Positions 8,190-14,063 of a stretch of DNA of 29,673 nt are shown one piece after another. A program made the position numbers and the translations under genes. Positions within the stretch are counted from its first letter, which is position 1. Each line of letters opens with the position of its first letter. The notes below the pieces were generated by a model. That model was not told where the DNA came from and did not search any database. It worked only from the letters and a program-made list of their open reading frames with translations. The stretch lies in assembly GCA_964356705.1 (NCBI GenBank), contig CAYHIN010000008.1, positions 1 through 29,673 on the forward strand, written 5' to 3'. Origin of the DNA: CAYHIN01 sp964356705 (GTDB lineage: Bacteria > Patescibacteriota > Microgenomatia > CAZETR01 > Amesbacteraceae).

Positions 8190-8222
8190 ATTGTATTAGA
8201 AAGTCATTAAGAAATCATTAAG
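8190..8222 (-). promoter_or_regulatory. Copper-box C plus -10 for the response regulator
   Basis: The minus strand reads CTTAATGATTTCTTAAT (8222-8206), ten bases, TACAAT (8195-8190), six bases, ATG 8183. This is the clearest direct repeat of the set: CTTAATGATTT followed directly by CTTAATGACTT, an exact 11-bp period. Spacing is ten rather than eleven bases. Confidence 0.72.
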
Positions 8223-8239
8223 GATGATGCCTCATTCTG

Positions 8240-8506
8240 TTATTGTTTGGCGAAATAGTTATAGATAACTGCAAAAAGATACCCAGTAATCCAGGCAGAA
8301 ACAGTTATTGACACTAACCCAAGGATAAAGGCAGTAATCGATAGATCCCAAGAACCTGAATTAGTCAGTTCTATTCCATGGAACCATGATTTTGCAATTG
8401 AAAAAAACAAATCTGGGAACAAACTCACCAGAATGCGACAGATGATATAAAAAGTTCCACTTAAGATAGCCAAGGTATTTGCAGTGGCAGTAGGATTGTG
8501 CTTCAT
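8240..8506 (-). CDS. DUF5676-like small membrane protein
   Basis: An 88-residue membrane protein with two or three hydrophobic stretches (about 10-35 and 53-80) and the central segment WFHGIEL. It resembles DUF5676 proteins, which occur beside metal-resistance genes; function unknown. The frame opens at GTG 8509, but ATG 8506 is preferred. It overlaps the stop of the SRPBCC gene (TGATG), and the Shine-Dalgarno GGAGGTGA lies at the right distance inside the last codons of that gene, which indicates translational coupling. It is the last gene of the csoR-like operon; 56 bases later the response-regulator gene begins. Confidence 0.85.
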   Translation of the reverse strand: MKHNPTATANTLAILSGTFYIICRILVSLFPDLFFSIAKSWFHGIELTNSGSWDLSITAFILGLVSITVSAWITGYLFAVIYNYFAKQ

Positions 8507-8997
8507 CACTCCTCACCTCCTTTACTACTTACAAAGTAATTGCTTGTTCCCTTGAGCATCTGTTGTATACACCATTTTGCGTACCACCCGCTGAATAATT
8601 TACCAAGCCAAACATTGGTTTTGGGGAGCTCGTAGTCTATTGAAATAGTAAGTAGCGAATTAGACTTGTGTGGTTTTATCTCTACTTTCATTTGGTAATG
8701 GCCAATGATAAGTAATTTGGGAGTTCCAACTGTTTCCCATGCTTTTAATCGAGGCGACTCGTGACGAGTAACGACTTCGTCTAAAAAGAGATGAATACCA
8801 AATACAGTACCTGACATGCGAATGTGAGAGCCTACTTCCTGACCATACTTTTCATCGACAGAAGTACTCATCTTGCCTCCCCCCATCATCCAGGAAGATT
8901 TATTCATATGTGACGAAAAACGGGCATGGTCATCAATATAAGCAAATACTCTTTCAGGAGAAGCAGGGATGATTGAGGAATCTTGAAAATGTGACAT
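8506..8997 (-). CDS. SRPBCC (START-like) ligand-binding domain protein
   Basis: A 163-residue cytosolic protein starting IIPASPERVFAYIDDHARF, the usual N-terminal strand-helix of the polyketide-cyclase/START fold, with a central strand region and a long C-terminal helix ending SSKGGEE. Proteins of this fold bind hydrophobic ligands; the ligand here is unknown. The start lies two bases after the stop of the CsoR-like gene and the end overlaps the DUF5676-like gene, so all three form one operon. The combination recurs, to my knowledge, in metal-responsive loci, but the role in copper response is not established. Confidence 0.85.
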   Translation of the reverse strand: MSHFQDSSIIPASPERVFAYIDDHARFSSHMNKSSWMMGGGKMSTSVDEKYGQEVGSHIRMSGTVFGIHLFLDEVVTRHESPRLKAWETVGTPKLLIIGHYQMKVEIKPHKSNSLLTISIDYELPKTNVWLGKLFSGWYAKWCIQQMLKGTSNYFVSSKGGEE

Positions 8998-8999
8998 AT

Positions 9000-9284
9000 T
9001 TAGTTTAAATACCTATACGTTTTCATAATTTGCTCAATGTCTTCGTAGGCTATTGGTGTGTTCCGCTTTTTGCGTTTTCCAGCTACACAAACGTCAAGAT
9101 GATTATAGGCTAATAAGTTAGTCGCTAGTCTTAACTGGATGTTAGCCTTATTTATTATAGCGTGGATATCTTTCCAATCACAATTGAGTTCAGTAGCTAT
9201 GATAACTTGTCTGACAAGGTCTTGCGCCAATCTTAGTCTGTTTTTTATTTCCGTCTTCTTAATGGCTTCCTTCTTGACTGACAC
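9000..9284 (-). CDS. CsoR-like copper-sensing repressor (divergent)
   Basis: A 94-residue all-helical protein of the CsoR/RcnR (DUF156) family: basic N-terminus, NRLRLAQDLVRQV helix, then the Cu(I) ligand set Cys35, His62 and Cys66 (NHLDVC, the H-x3-C of CsoR). Apo-CsoR binds operators and releases on Cu(I). The distance Cys35-His62 is 27 residues, two longer than the 25 of classical CsoR, and the surrounding sequence is quite different, so it is a divergent member. The frame can extend to TTG 9290, but GTG 9284 lies exactly six bases after TAGGAT (9296-9291) and is preferred. A copper-box of the response regulator precedes it, so the repressor gene may itself be induced by metal. Confidence 0.82.
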   Translation of the reverse strand: MSVKKEAIKKTEIKNRLRLAQDLVRQVIIATELNCDWKDIHAIINKANIQLRLATNLLAYNHLDVCVAGKRKKRNTPIAYEDIEQIMKTYRYLN

Positions 9285-9290
9285 GAACAA

Positions 9291-9324
9291 ATCCTACGAC
9301 CTATTAGATTAAGATTTTGTGAAG
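9291..9324 (-). promoter_or_regulatory. Copper-box A plus -10 for the csoR-like operon
   Basis: The minus strand reads CTTCACAAAATCTTAAT (9324-9308), 11 bases, TAGGAT (9296-9291), six bases, GTG 9284. The box is nearly identical to box B at 3509-3525, six kilobases away. No GC-rich inverted repeat of the CsoR-operator kind is visible here, so control by the two-component system is the better reading. Confidence 0.68.
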
Positions 9325-9426
9325 ATGTTAAAGAGATTACTTCTAACCCAAGTCATACATAGCCGAGGCCAGGCTGGTCTGCCCAGTTTTCGGCAGGCTG
9401 ATGCCAAATTTTTTTCCATTGCCTGG

Positions 9427-9432
9427 TATTAT
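9427..9432 (+). promoter_or_regulatory. -10 element (TATTAT) for the gene at 9439, leaderless layout
   Basis: TATTAT is followed by TGGCGA and then ATG 9439, so the transcript should begin at the start codon. No clear -35 is visible. The 140 bases before it hold only the csoR-side promoter and a short GGCAGGC-type repeat fragment (about 9371-9407). Confidence 0.5.
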
Positions 9433-9438
9433 TGGCGA

Positions 9439-9699
9439 ATGGAAAGAGTTTTATTTGGACTAAACAGTGACGAGTGGTACAGACTAGGTGCGAATCCAGG
9501 GAGTGAATGGTTTGGTACATGGAAGGACAAAACGAAAGATTGTGTTGGGTGCCCAGCATTACAAATTGTGGACGGTCAGGAGTGGTGTCTTATGGGCGTG
9601 GGAAAAAGAATGCATTTAAAACCCGGAGAAAAGTTAAAAAAATGTACACTAATAAATAGAGAGACTAGATTACCGGTTGAAAGCTGGCCACCAAGATAA
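9439..9699 (+). CDS. Small cysteine-containing protein of unknown function
   Basis: An 86-residue protein starting MERVLFGLNSDEWYRLG. Four Cys are visible: CVGC, a single Cys in WCLMG and another in KKCTLIN, enough for a zinc or iron-sulfur site, plus many Trp. I do not recognise the family. The frame remains open upstream to 9319, but that stretch reads as noncoding repeat-like sequence, while ATG 9439 sits exactly six bases after TATTAT. The stop overlaps the ATG of the ASCH gene (TAATG), so the two are coupled and may act together. The family is unknown and the start is well supported. Confidence 0.7.
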   Translation: MERVLFGLNSDEWYRLGANPGSEWFGTWKDKTKDCVGCPALQIVDGQEWCLMGVGKRMHLKPGEKLKKCTLINRETRLPVESWPPR

Positions 9700-10040
9700 T
9701 GAAATATCACAATCACAGAGCAGAACCATACTTTACATTTCTTAAGAATGGCCAGAAAACGGTAGAGGGCAGGGTGAAAAAAGGTTGGTATCAAAATGTC
9801 CAGCCGGGTGATGAGATAGTAGTATATAACGAAGAAGAAACTGACAATATTGAGATAAAAGTCATAAGAGTGACTGAGTATAAATCAATAAAAGAAATGC
9901 TTACGGGTGAGAAGATAAAAAGTTTGCTGCCGGATGTGGAAACCGTCCAAGAAGGAGTCGAAGTCTATAGAAGATTTTACACACCTGAGCAGGAGCAGGA
10001 GTTTGGCATGGTGGCAATCGAAGTAAGTCTTAAAAAATAA
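9699..10040 (+). CDS. ASCH-domain protein
   Basis: A 113-residue single-domain protein. The ASCH signature is clear: EPYFTFLKNGQKTVEGRVKK (the TxEGR segment lines the putative RNA-binding groove), then QPGDEIVVYN and a C-terminal region with YRRFYTPEQEQEFG. ASCH domains have a PUA-like fold and are thought to bind RNA or, in YqfB, to hydrolyse N4-acetylcytidine; which applies here is unknown. The start overlaps the stop of the preceding Cys-containing gene. It is followed by a 46-base gap with a possible TATCAT -10 for the SDR gene. Confidence 0.88.
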   Translation: MKYHNHRAEPYFTFLKNGQKTVEGRVKKGWYQNVQPGDEIVVYNEEETDNIEIKVIRVTEYKSIKEMLTGEKIKSLLPDVETVQEGVEVYRRFYTPEQEQEFGMVAIEVSLKK

Positions 10041-10086
10041 TTTTGTTATCATTAAGTAACGGGCGAAACAAGAAGAGGAACGGACA

Positions 10087-10932
10087 ATGATAAGTGGCTG
10101 CCGAGAGTCCTTGTATCGGGACGGAAAATCTGAGAGTATTAGACATGGAAGTTGTATGCAATCGGTATCGAAACTACTGGATCTGTCGGGAAAGACTGCA
10201 ATAGTCACGGGGGCTGTCGGAATCGGCTATGGGATCGCATACCGACTAGCGGAAGCGGGAGCAAATGTGATGCTGGCCAGTAGAACTCTGGAGTCTGTGG
10301 ACAAATCAGCCGGAGAACTGTCTTACCGAGGGTGGAATGTGAAGGCTGTAAAAACTGACGTGTCCTCGGAGGAAGATGTGAAGACGCTGGTCGAGCAGAC
10401 GGTAAAGACTTTTGGTGGCATAGATATCTTGGTAAACAATGCCGGGATTTATCCTAATGTGCCCCTGTCTCAGATGAGTCTATCTGATTTTGAAAAAGTC
10501 TTGGATGTAAACCTGAAGGGAGTGTTTCTGACTACGAAATATGTGTCAGAGCAAATGATAAAGCAGGGCCATGGGGGAAAAATAATAAATGTCACCTCGA
10601 TTGATGCCCTGCATCCATCAAATATTGGTCTGGCTCACTATGACGCGTCCAAACACGGAGTATGGGGATTTACAAAAAATGTGGCTCTGGAACTGGCGGC
10701 TCATAAGATCTGGGTGAATGCGATTGCGCCCGGAGGAATAATGACAGAAGGGGTAAAGAAGCTTACGGGCGAAACCACAAATATATTGGATGCATTTATG
10801 GCAAAGATACCGATGCATCGCATGGGGGAGCCGGATGATATAGGCAAGGTGGCTCTGTTTTTGGCTTCAGATATGGCGTCGTACATAACCGGGAGTCAGA
10901 TAGTCGTGGATGGTGGAGTACTCTTGGCCTAA
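10087..10932 (+). CDS. Short-chain dehydrogenase/reductase (FabG-like)
   Basis: A 281-residue NAD(P)-dependent oxidoreductase with Rossmann fold. Landmarks are the cofactor loop TGAVGIGYGIA, NNAG, catalytic Ser in NVTSID, Tyr and Lys in YDASK, and a PGGIMTEG segment; the C-terminus ends ITGSQIVVDGG as usual. The glycine loop is TGxxGxG, one residue shorter than the normal TGxxxGxG. ATG 10087 has a Shine-Dalgarno AAGAGGAA and a likely leader from TATCAT near 10048; the internal ATG 10156 would remove a 23-residue tail that has no family match. The substrate cannot be predicted. The stop touches the stop of the opposite EamA gene with no gap. Confidence 0.92.
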   Translation: MISGCRESLYRDGKSESIRHGSCMQSVSKLLDLSGKTAIVTGAVGIGYGIAYRLAEAGANVMLASRTLESVDKSAGELSYRGWNVKAVKTDVSSEEDVKTLVEQTVKTFGGIDILVNNAGIYPNVPLSQMSLSDFEKVLDVNLKGVFLTTKYVSEQMIKQGHGGKIINVTSIDALHPSNIGLAHYDASKHGVWGFTKNVALELAAHKIWVNAIAPGGIMTEGVKKLTGETTNILDAFMAKIPMHRMGEPDDIGKVALFLASDMASYITGSQIVVDGGVLLA

Positions 10933-11355
10933 CTATTTTCCAAAAGCGATGAGAAAGGTGCCAGCGGTCATGAGGAGTACGCCCAAGATCACGGACAAGT
11001 TTACTTTTTCTTGCAGAAAGATGACGGCAAAGATTACGGTGAGAGCTAGACTCAGCTTGTCTATTGGCGCTACTTGGGAGGCAGTTCCCAGCTGAAGAGC
11101 GCGAAAATAAAATAGCCAAGACAAACCAGTGGCGATACCGGAAAGAACTAAAAAGGTCAGGGAGAACTTAGAAAGTGTGTGGATCTGTTTCCATGTACCC
11201 TGAAACAGGACGATCCCCCAGGCGAAAAATAGTATGACGACGGTGCGGATGGCTGTAGCCAGATTTGAATCAACATTTTTTATGCCTACTTTGGCAAGAA
11301 TGGCAGTGGCTGCGGCAAACAAAGCTGAGAGAAGAGCGAATATAAACCAAGACAC
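10933..11355 (-). CDS. EamA/DMT-family transporter, single-domain form
   Basis: A 140-residue membrane protein with about five helices (2-22, 34-54, 64-86, 93-112, 117-137) matching one EamA repeat, half of the usual ten-helix drug/metabolite transporter. Such half-size members probably work as dimers; the substrate is unknown. It carries the conserved PIDKLSLALTVIFA and the LQEKV end-of-helix motif. The start is GTG 11355, exactly six bases after TACAAT (11367-11362), so the mRNA is predicted leaderless. It converges without gap on the SDR gene. Confidence 0.92.
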   Translation of the reverse strand: MSWFIFALLSALFAAATAILAKVGIKNVDSNLATAIRTVVILFFAWGIVLFQGTWKQIHTLSKFSLTFLVLSGIATGLSWLFYFRALQLGTASQVAPIDKLSLALTVIFAVIFLQEKVNLSVILGVLLMTAGTFLIAFGK

Positions 11356-11361
11356 AGAATT

Positions 11362-11390
11362 ATTGTATCAGAGATAGCTGGTGGTAGAAT
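11362..11390. promoter_or_regulatory. Mutually overlapping divergent promoters (EamA / NUDIX)
   Basis: On plus, TTGTAT (11363-11368), 16 bases, TAGAAT (11385-11390). On minus, TTCTAC (11389-11384), 16 bases, TACAAT (11367-11362). Each -10 overlaps the -35 of the other, so the polymerases compete for one 29-bp site. Predicted starts are 11355 (minus, on the GTG) and about 11397 (plus, three bases before ATG 11400). Confidence 0.6.
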
Positions 11391-11399
11391 TTTATGACT

Positions 11400-11849
11400 A
11401 TGGTTGAGAAAAAGAAAAAAGTGGGGGCGGGGTTTGGAGTAATCGTAATCAAAAGAGGCAAGATCCTCATGGGCAGAAGACACCCGGATCCAGACAAAGC
11501 AGACTCGGCCTTTCGTAGTGCAGGAGAATGGTGTCTGCCAGGAGGAAAAATGGAGTGGGGAGAGACTTTTGAACAAGGAGCGATAAGAGAAGTAAAAGAA
11601 GAGACGGGAATCACGATAAAAAAACCGACAGTGATCTCTGTCCACAACTTTAAAAACCAGCACGCGCATTTTATGACTGTGGGGCTGGTCGCTAAAATCA
11701 CAAAAGGGGAACCAAAAGTAATGGAGCCGGACGAGATAACTGAGTGGGGTTGGTTTGACCTTAAGAAACTGCCCTTTCCTAGATATTTTCCTAGCTTTGG
11801 AGTGATAGAAAATTTTGTGAAGAAGAAGTTTTACATCTCGAAGAAATGA
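11400..11849 (+). CDS. NUDIX hydrolase
   Basis: A 149-residue NUDIX hydrolase with a perfect NUDIX box (GGKMEWGETFEQGAIREVKE then ETGI), which binds Mg2+ and cleaves nucleoside-diphosphate-X substrates. The upstream LPGG and RRHPDPDKADS segments resemble MutT/ADP-ribose-type members of the superfamily, but substrate choice cannot be read from motifs. ATG 11394 is in frame but lies inside the predicted promoter spacer (three bases after TAGAAT), so ATG 11400 is chosen. One base separates its stop from the next gene, indicating an operon with the YdjM-like protein. Confidence 0.93.
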   Translation: MVEKKKKVGAGFGVIVIKRGKILMGRRHPDPDKADSAFRSAGEWCLPGGKMEWGETFEQGAIREVKEETGITIKKPTVISVHNFKNQHAHFMTVGLVAKITKGEPKVMEPDEITEWGWFDLKKLPFPRYFPSFGVIENFVKKKFYISKK

Positions 11850-11850
11850 G

Positions 11851-12423
11851 ATGACTGGGAGGACACATGATCTGGTGGCGTTTACGGGAATGATCATGGT
11901 GCTGGCGTACCTGCCGGTGACTGACATGAGTCTGGCTACGGCGGTCGTAGGATTTGGAGCCAATATGCTAGGAGGCCTGGGACCGGATCTGGATGAGGCG
12001 ACTGCTGATATATGGGACAAGTTGCGGGGAGGATCACTGATCTCCAGAATCATCAGTCCCCTGCTGGGTGGACACAGACTGATCTCCCACTCAATCCTAG
12101 GAATGTGGCTAATCGGCATTGGACTCAAGTGGCTGCTGGCCAAAATAGGAGCTGTTTTGATAGTAGATATGAATATAGTGTGGTGGGCATTTATGATCGG
12201 GTATGCATCTCATCTGATCTCTGACATGCTGACCAAAGAAGGCGTGCCGCTTCTGTTTCCCATACCTATCAAATTTGGCTTTCCCCCATTTAAAGCTTTG
12301 CGAATAACCACCGGAAAAATAATGGAGAAGGCGATCGTTTTTCCTGGATTGCTGCTCCTAAACGGCTATATCGTGTACCAAAATTATGGAAAGTTCTTGG
12401 AGGTTTTGCACCATATAAAGTGA
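11851..12423 (+). CDS. YdjM-like membrane-bound metal-dependent hydrolase
   Basis: A 190-residue integral membrane protein. Conserved metal-site motifs are TGRTHD at the N-terminus, GPDLDE near residue 45, HRLISHS near 75 and YASHLISDMLTKEGV near 120; hydrophobic helices lie between them. This matches the YdjM (DUF457) family of inner-membrane putative hydrolases, some of which are SOS-induced; the substrate is unknown. The start follows the NUDIX stop by one base. The 50 bases after the stop hold the promoter of the BRO-like gene. Confidence 0.9.
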   Translation: MTGRTHDLVAFTGMIMVLAYLPVTDMSLATAVVGFGANMLGGLGPDLDEATADIWDKLRGGSLISRIISPLLGGHRLISHSILGMWLIGIGLKWLLAKIGAVLIVDMNIVWWAFMIGYASHLISDMLTKEGVPLLFPIPIKFGFPPFKALRITTGKIMEKAIVFPGLLLLNGYIVYQNYGKFLEVLHHIK

Positions 12424-12438
12424 TCACCTAAGATATAG

Positions 12439-12465
12439 TTGACTTCGGGTATTGTTGGGTATACT
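12439..12465 (+). promoter_or_regulatory. Promoter of the BRO/DinD-like gene
   Basis: TTGACT (12439-12444), a short 15-base spacer, and TATACT (12460-12465). GTG 12474 follows after eight bases, so the leader is at most one or two bases. It is the best consensus promoter in the window that has no activator box. Confidence 0.6.
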
Positions 12466-12473
12466 ATTTTAGC

Positions 12474-13277
12474 GTGAAGGGTTCGATAACTGTTTTTGAA
12501 GATCAAAATATAAGGCGGGTTTACGATGAAAAGTCAGAGAAGTGGTTTTTTGCTGTGATTGATGTAGTTTCTGTTCTTACAGGTAGTCCAAGGCCACGTA
12601 AGTATTGGAATGCTCTTAAAACAAAGCTTAAGACCGAAGGAAGTGAAGTGTCCCAAAAATTGGGACAGTTGAAAATGATAGCTGATGATGGGAAAAAACG
12701 CCTGACTGATACTGCTGATACGGAATTGTTGTTCAGAATAATTCAGAGTATCCCCTCTCCTAAGGCTGAACCATTCAAACTGTGGCTCGCAAAGATAGGA
12801 CACGAAAGAGTGCAAGAGATCGCGGACCCCGAAAGATCTGTGAACCGCGCTCGGGAGAACTGGCTAAAACACGGAAGAGGCGAGGAATGGATCCAGAGAC
12901 GGATGATGGGACAGGAGATCAGAAATAAATTGACTGACTATTGGAACAGTCACGAGATTAAAAAGGGAGAGGAATATGCCGTATTGACTAACCTCATACA
13001 CGAAGAATGGTCGGGAGTGAGTGAGAAGGGACATAAGCAAATGAAGGGACTGAAAACCCAAAACTTGCGAGATCATATGACTGAGGCCGAGCTCGTGTTC
13101 ACGGCGCTAGCTGAAATGTCCACACGACAGATCGCGGAAAGTATGACCGCAACAGGGCTAACAGAAAATAAAGTAGCCGGAAAAAAGGGAGGGGGTGTGG
13201 CCAAAAATGCGAGACTGGAACTGGAGGAAAAGACAAAGAAAAAAGTGGTTTCTGGTAAGAATTATTTGCTCAAATGA
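12474..13277 (+). CDS. BRO-N / DinD-like (phage antirepressor-related) protein
   Basis: A 267-residue protein. Residues about 5-110 form a BRO-N-type domain (IRRVYDEKSEKWFFAVIDVV, KYWNALKTKLKTEGSEVSQK, QSIPSPKAEPFKLWLA). The C-terminal half is typical of DinD and related chromosomal proteins (GLKTQNLRDHMTEAELVFTA; KKGGGVAKNARLELE). BRO domains bind DNA; phage versions act as antirepressors, and E. coli DinD is DNA-damage inducible. The exact role here is unknown. GTG 12474 is chosen because it lies eight bases after TATACT. Four bases after its stop a basic 50-residue gene begins. Confidence 0.88.
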   Translation: MKGSITVFEDQNIRRVYDEKSEKWFFAVIDVVSVLTGSPRPRKYWNALKTKLKTEGSEVSQKLGQLKMIADDGKKRLTDTADTELLFRIIQSIPSPKAEPFKLWLAKIGHERVQEIADPERSVNRARENWLKHGRGEEWIQRRMMGQEIRNKLTDYWNSHEIKKGEEYAVLTNLIHEEWSGVSEKGHKQMKGLKTQNLRDHMTEAELVFTALAEMSTRQIAESMTATGLTENKVAGKKGGGVAKNARLELEEKTKKKVVSGKNYLLK

Positions 13278-13280
13278 TAT

Positions 13281-13433
13281 ATGTCTAAGAAACGGTCTGG
13301 AAAAGCGCGAAAGAGTTACCTGATAGCTGGAGATAGACCAAAAAGTTCATGGCGAAGGAATATCGGAAAAAACAAAAAGATTTCAATGATAGAGAGTAAA
13401 GAAAAAATTGAGGCTCAGGATGACTTAGGGTGA
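13281..13433 (+). CDS. Small basic protein following the BRO/DinD-like gene
   Basis: A 50-residue frame: MSKKRSGKARKSYLIAGDRP, then SSWRRNIGKNKKISM and an acidic end EKIEAQDDLG. About one third of the residues are Lys or Arg in the first 35 positions. The start is three bases after the TGA of the BRO-like gene, so it would be cotranscribed. The end overlaps the 3' end of the opposite phosphoribosyltransferase gene by 19 bases. I recognise no family. It is short, so coding status rests on composition and position only. Confidence 0.5.
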   Translation: MSKKRSGKARKSYLIAGDRPKSSWRRNIGKNKKISMIESKEKIEAQDDLG

Positions 13434-13999
13434 CAAACTGGACAGGACTCGGGAGGAAAACTTGGGAGTAATTCCTCGATCAAGTAATGATCTGTTGTTC
13501 CCATTCTGTACTCGGGAGAAACTGTGCCTCTGCGCCAAACGGTGAACGAGTGGAGGGCTTGACTGTCTGGATCTAACAACCGGGCTACACCCGCGATTGA
13601 ACTGTACGATGTAACTACGTCTTCTCCAATTGCGACTACTTTTGCGGATATGGCTAGGTCTCTATCCTCTGGTGTAACAAATCTAAAGTCTTGTTTTTTG
13701 CCATCTGGGACTCTCTCTAATTTTGCAAACGGAATCCGAGGCAGATGTCTTTCTTGAACTGCCATAGCTAGGTTTTGACCACCGGTAGGAACACCAAGAA
13801 TTACATTGGGGCTGACTGCCATCATTTCATGGGCCAATAGCGCGAGGACTCGTGCCAGCGCGACTTCGTCTTGCCATAAGTTGCCCATTTCTAACTTTAC
13901 TGTGGCATGATTTCCATTGGCGAAAATGAAATGGCCTTTTATAAAAACCCCAGCCGATGTGATGAGATTTTTTAACTCTGCCTCTTGCGGAACGCTCAT
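13415..13999 (-). CDS. Phosphoribosyltransferase-family protein (OPRT-like)
   Basis: A 194-residue type I phosphoribosyltransferase-like protein. The PRPP-binding segment appears as AKVVAIGEDVVTSYSSIAG, a variant of the usual VVVVDDVVTTGTS loop (GED in place of the acidic pair DD/ED). Upstream GVPTGGQNLA corresponds to the loop near the pyrophosphate site. The C-terminus ESCPVCH may bind a metal. It resembles orotate phosphoribosyltransferase most, but the substrate is not certain. ATG 13999 lies six bases after TAAAAT (14011-14006), predicting a leaderless mRNA. The stop TGA falls inside a partial CTCAGGATGAC repeat. Confidence 0.8.
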   Translation of the reverse strand: MSVPQEAELKNLITSAGVFIKGHFIFANGNHATVKLEMGNLWQDEVALARVLALLAHEMMAVSPNVILGVPTGGQNLAMAVQERHLPRIPFAKLERVPDGKKQDFRFVTPEDRDLAISAKVVAIGEDVVTSYSSIAGVARLLDPDSQALHSFTVWRRGTVSPEYRMGTTDHYLIEELLPSFPPESCPVCHPKSS

Positions 14000-14005
14000 G
14001 TATTG

Positions 14006-14011
14006 ATTTTA
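14006..14011 (-). promoter_or_regulatory. -10 element (TAAAAT) of the phosphoribosyltransferase gene
   Basis: On the minus strand TAAAAT, then CAATAC, then ATG 13999: leaderless layout. The intergenic repeat at 14012-14060 lies directly upstream, so any -35 would fall in its palindrome. Confidence 0.5.
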
Positions 14012-14060
14012 CTGGATCCCTGCCTGCCGGCAGGCAGGCTTCACTACGCTCAGGATGACA
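14012..14060. repeat. Dispersed intergenic repeat with a 20-bp perfect palindrome
   Basis: Begins CTGGATCC and ends GCTCAGGATGACA, like the copies at 28164-28192 and 28518-28547. This copy carries the insertion CCTGCCTGCCGGCAGGCAGG (14019-14038), a perfect palindrome able to form a strong hairpin. It fills the space between the exonuclease stop and the phosphoribosyltransferase promoter. Confidence 0.8.
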
Positions 14061-14063
14061 ATT

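Noticed and set aside
9319..9438. N-terminal extension of the 9439 gene from ATG 9319
   Set aside because: The stretch overlaps copper-box A, has a repeat-like composition, and a -10 six bases before 9439 explains the later start.
11394..11399. First ATG of the NUDIX frame
   Set aside because: It falls between the -10 and the predicted transcription start, so it would not be in the mRNA.
11286..12143. Open frame of 285 codons on the minus strand
   Set aside because: It is antisense to the NUDIX and YdjM-like genes, which have clear motifs; its translation is low-complexity, Ser/His/Phe-rich shadow sequence.
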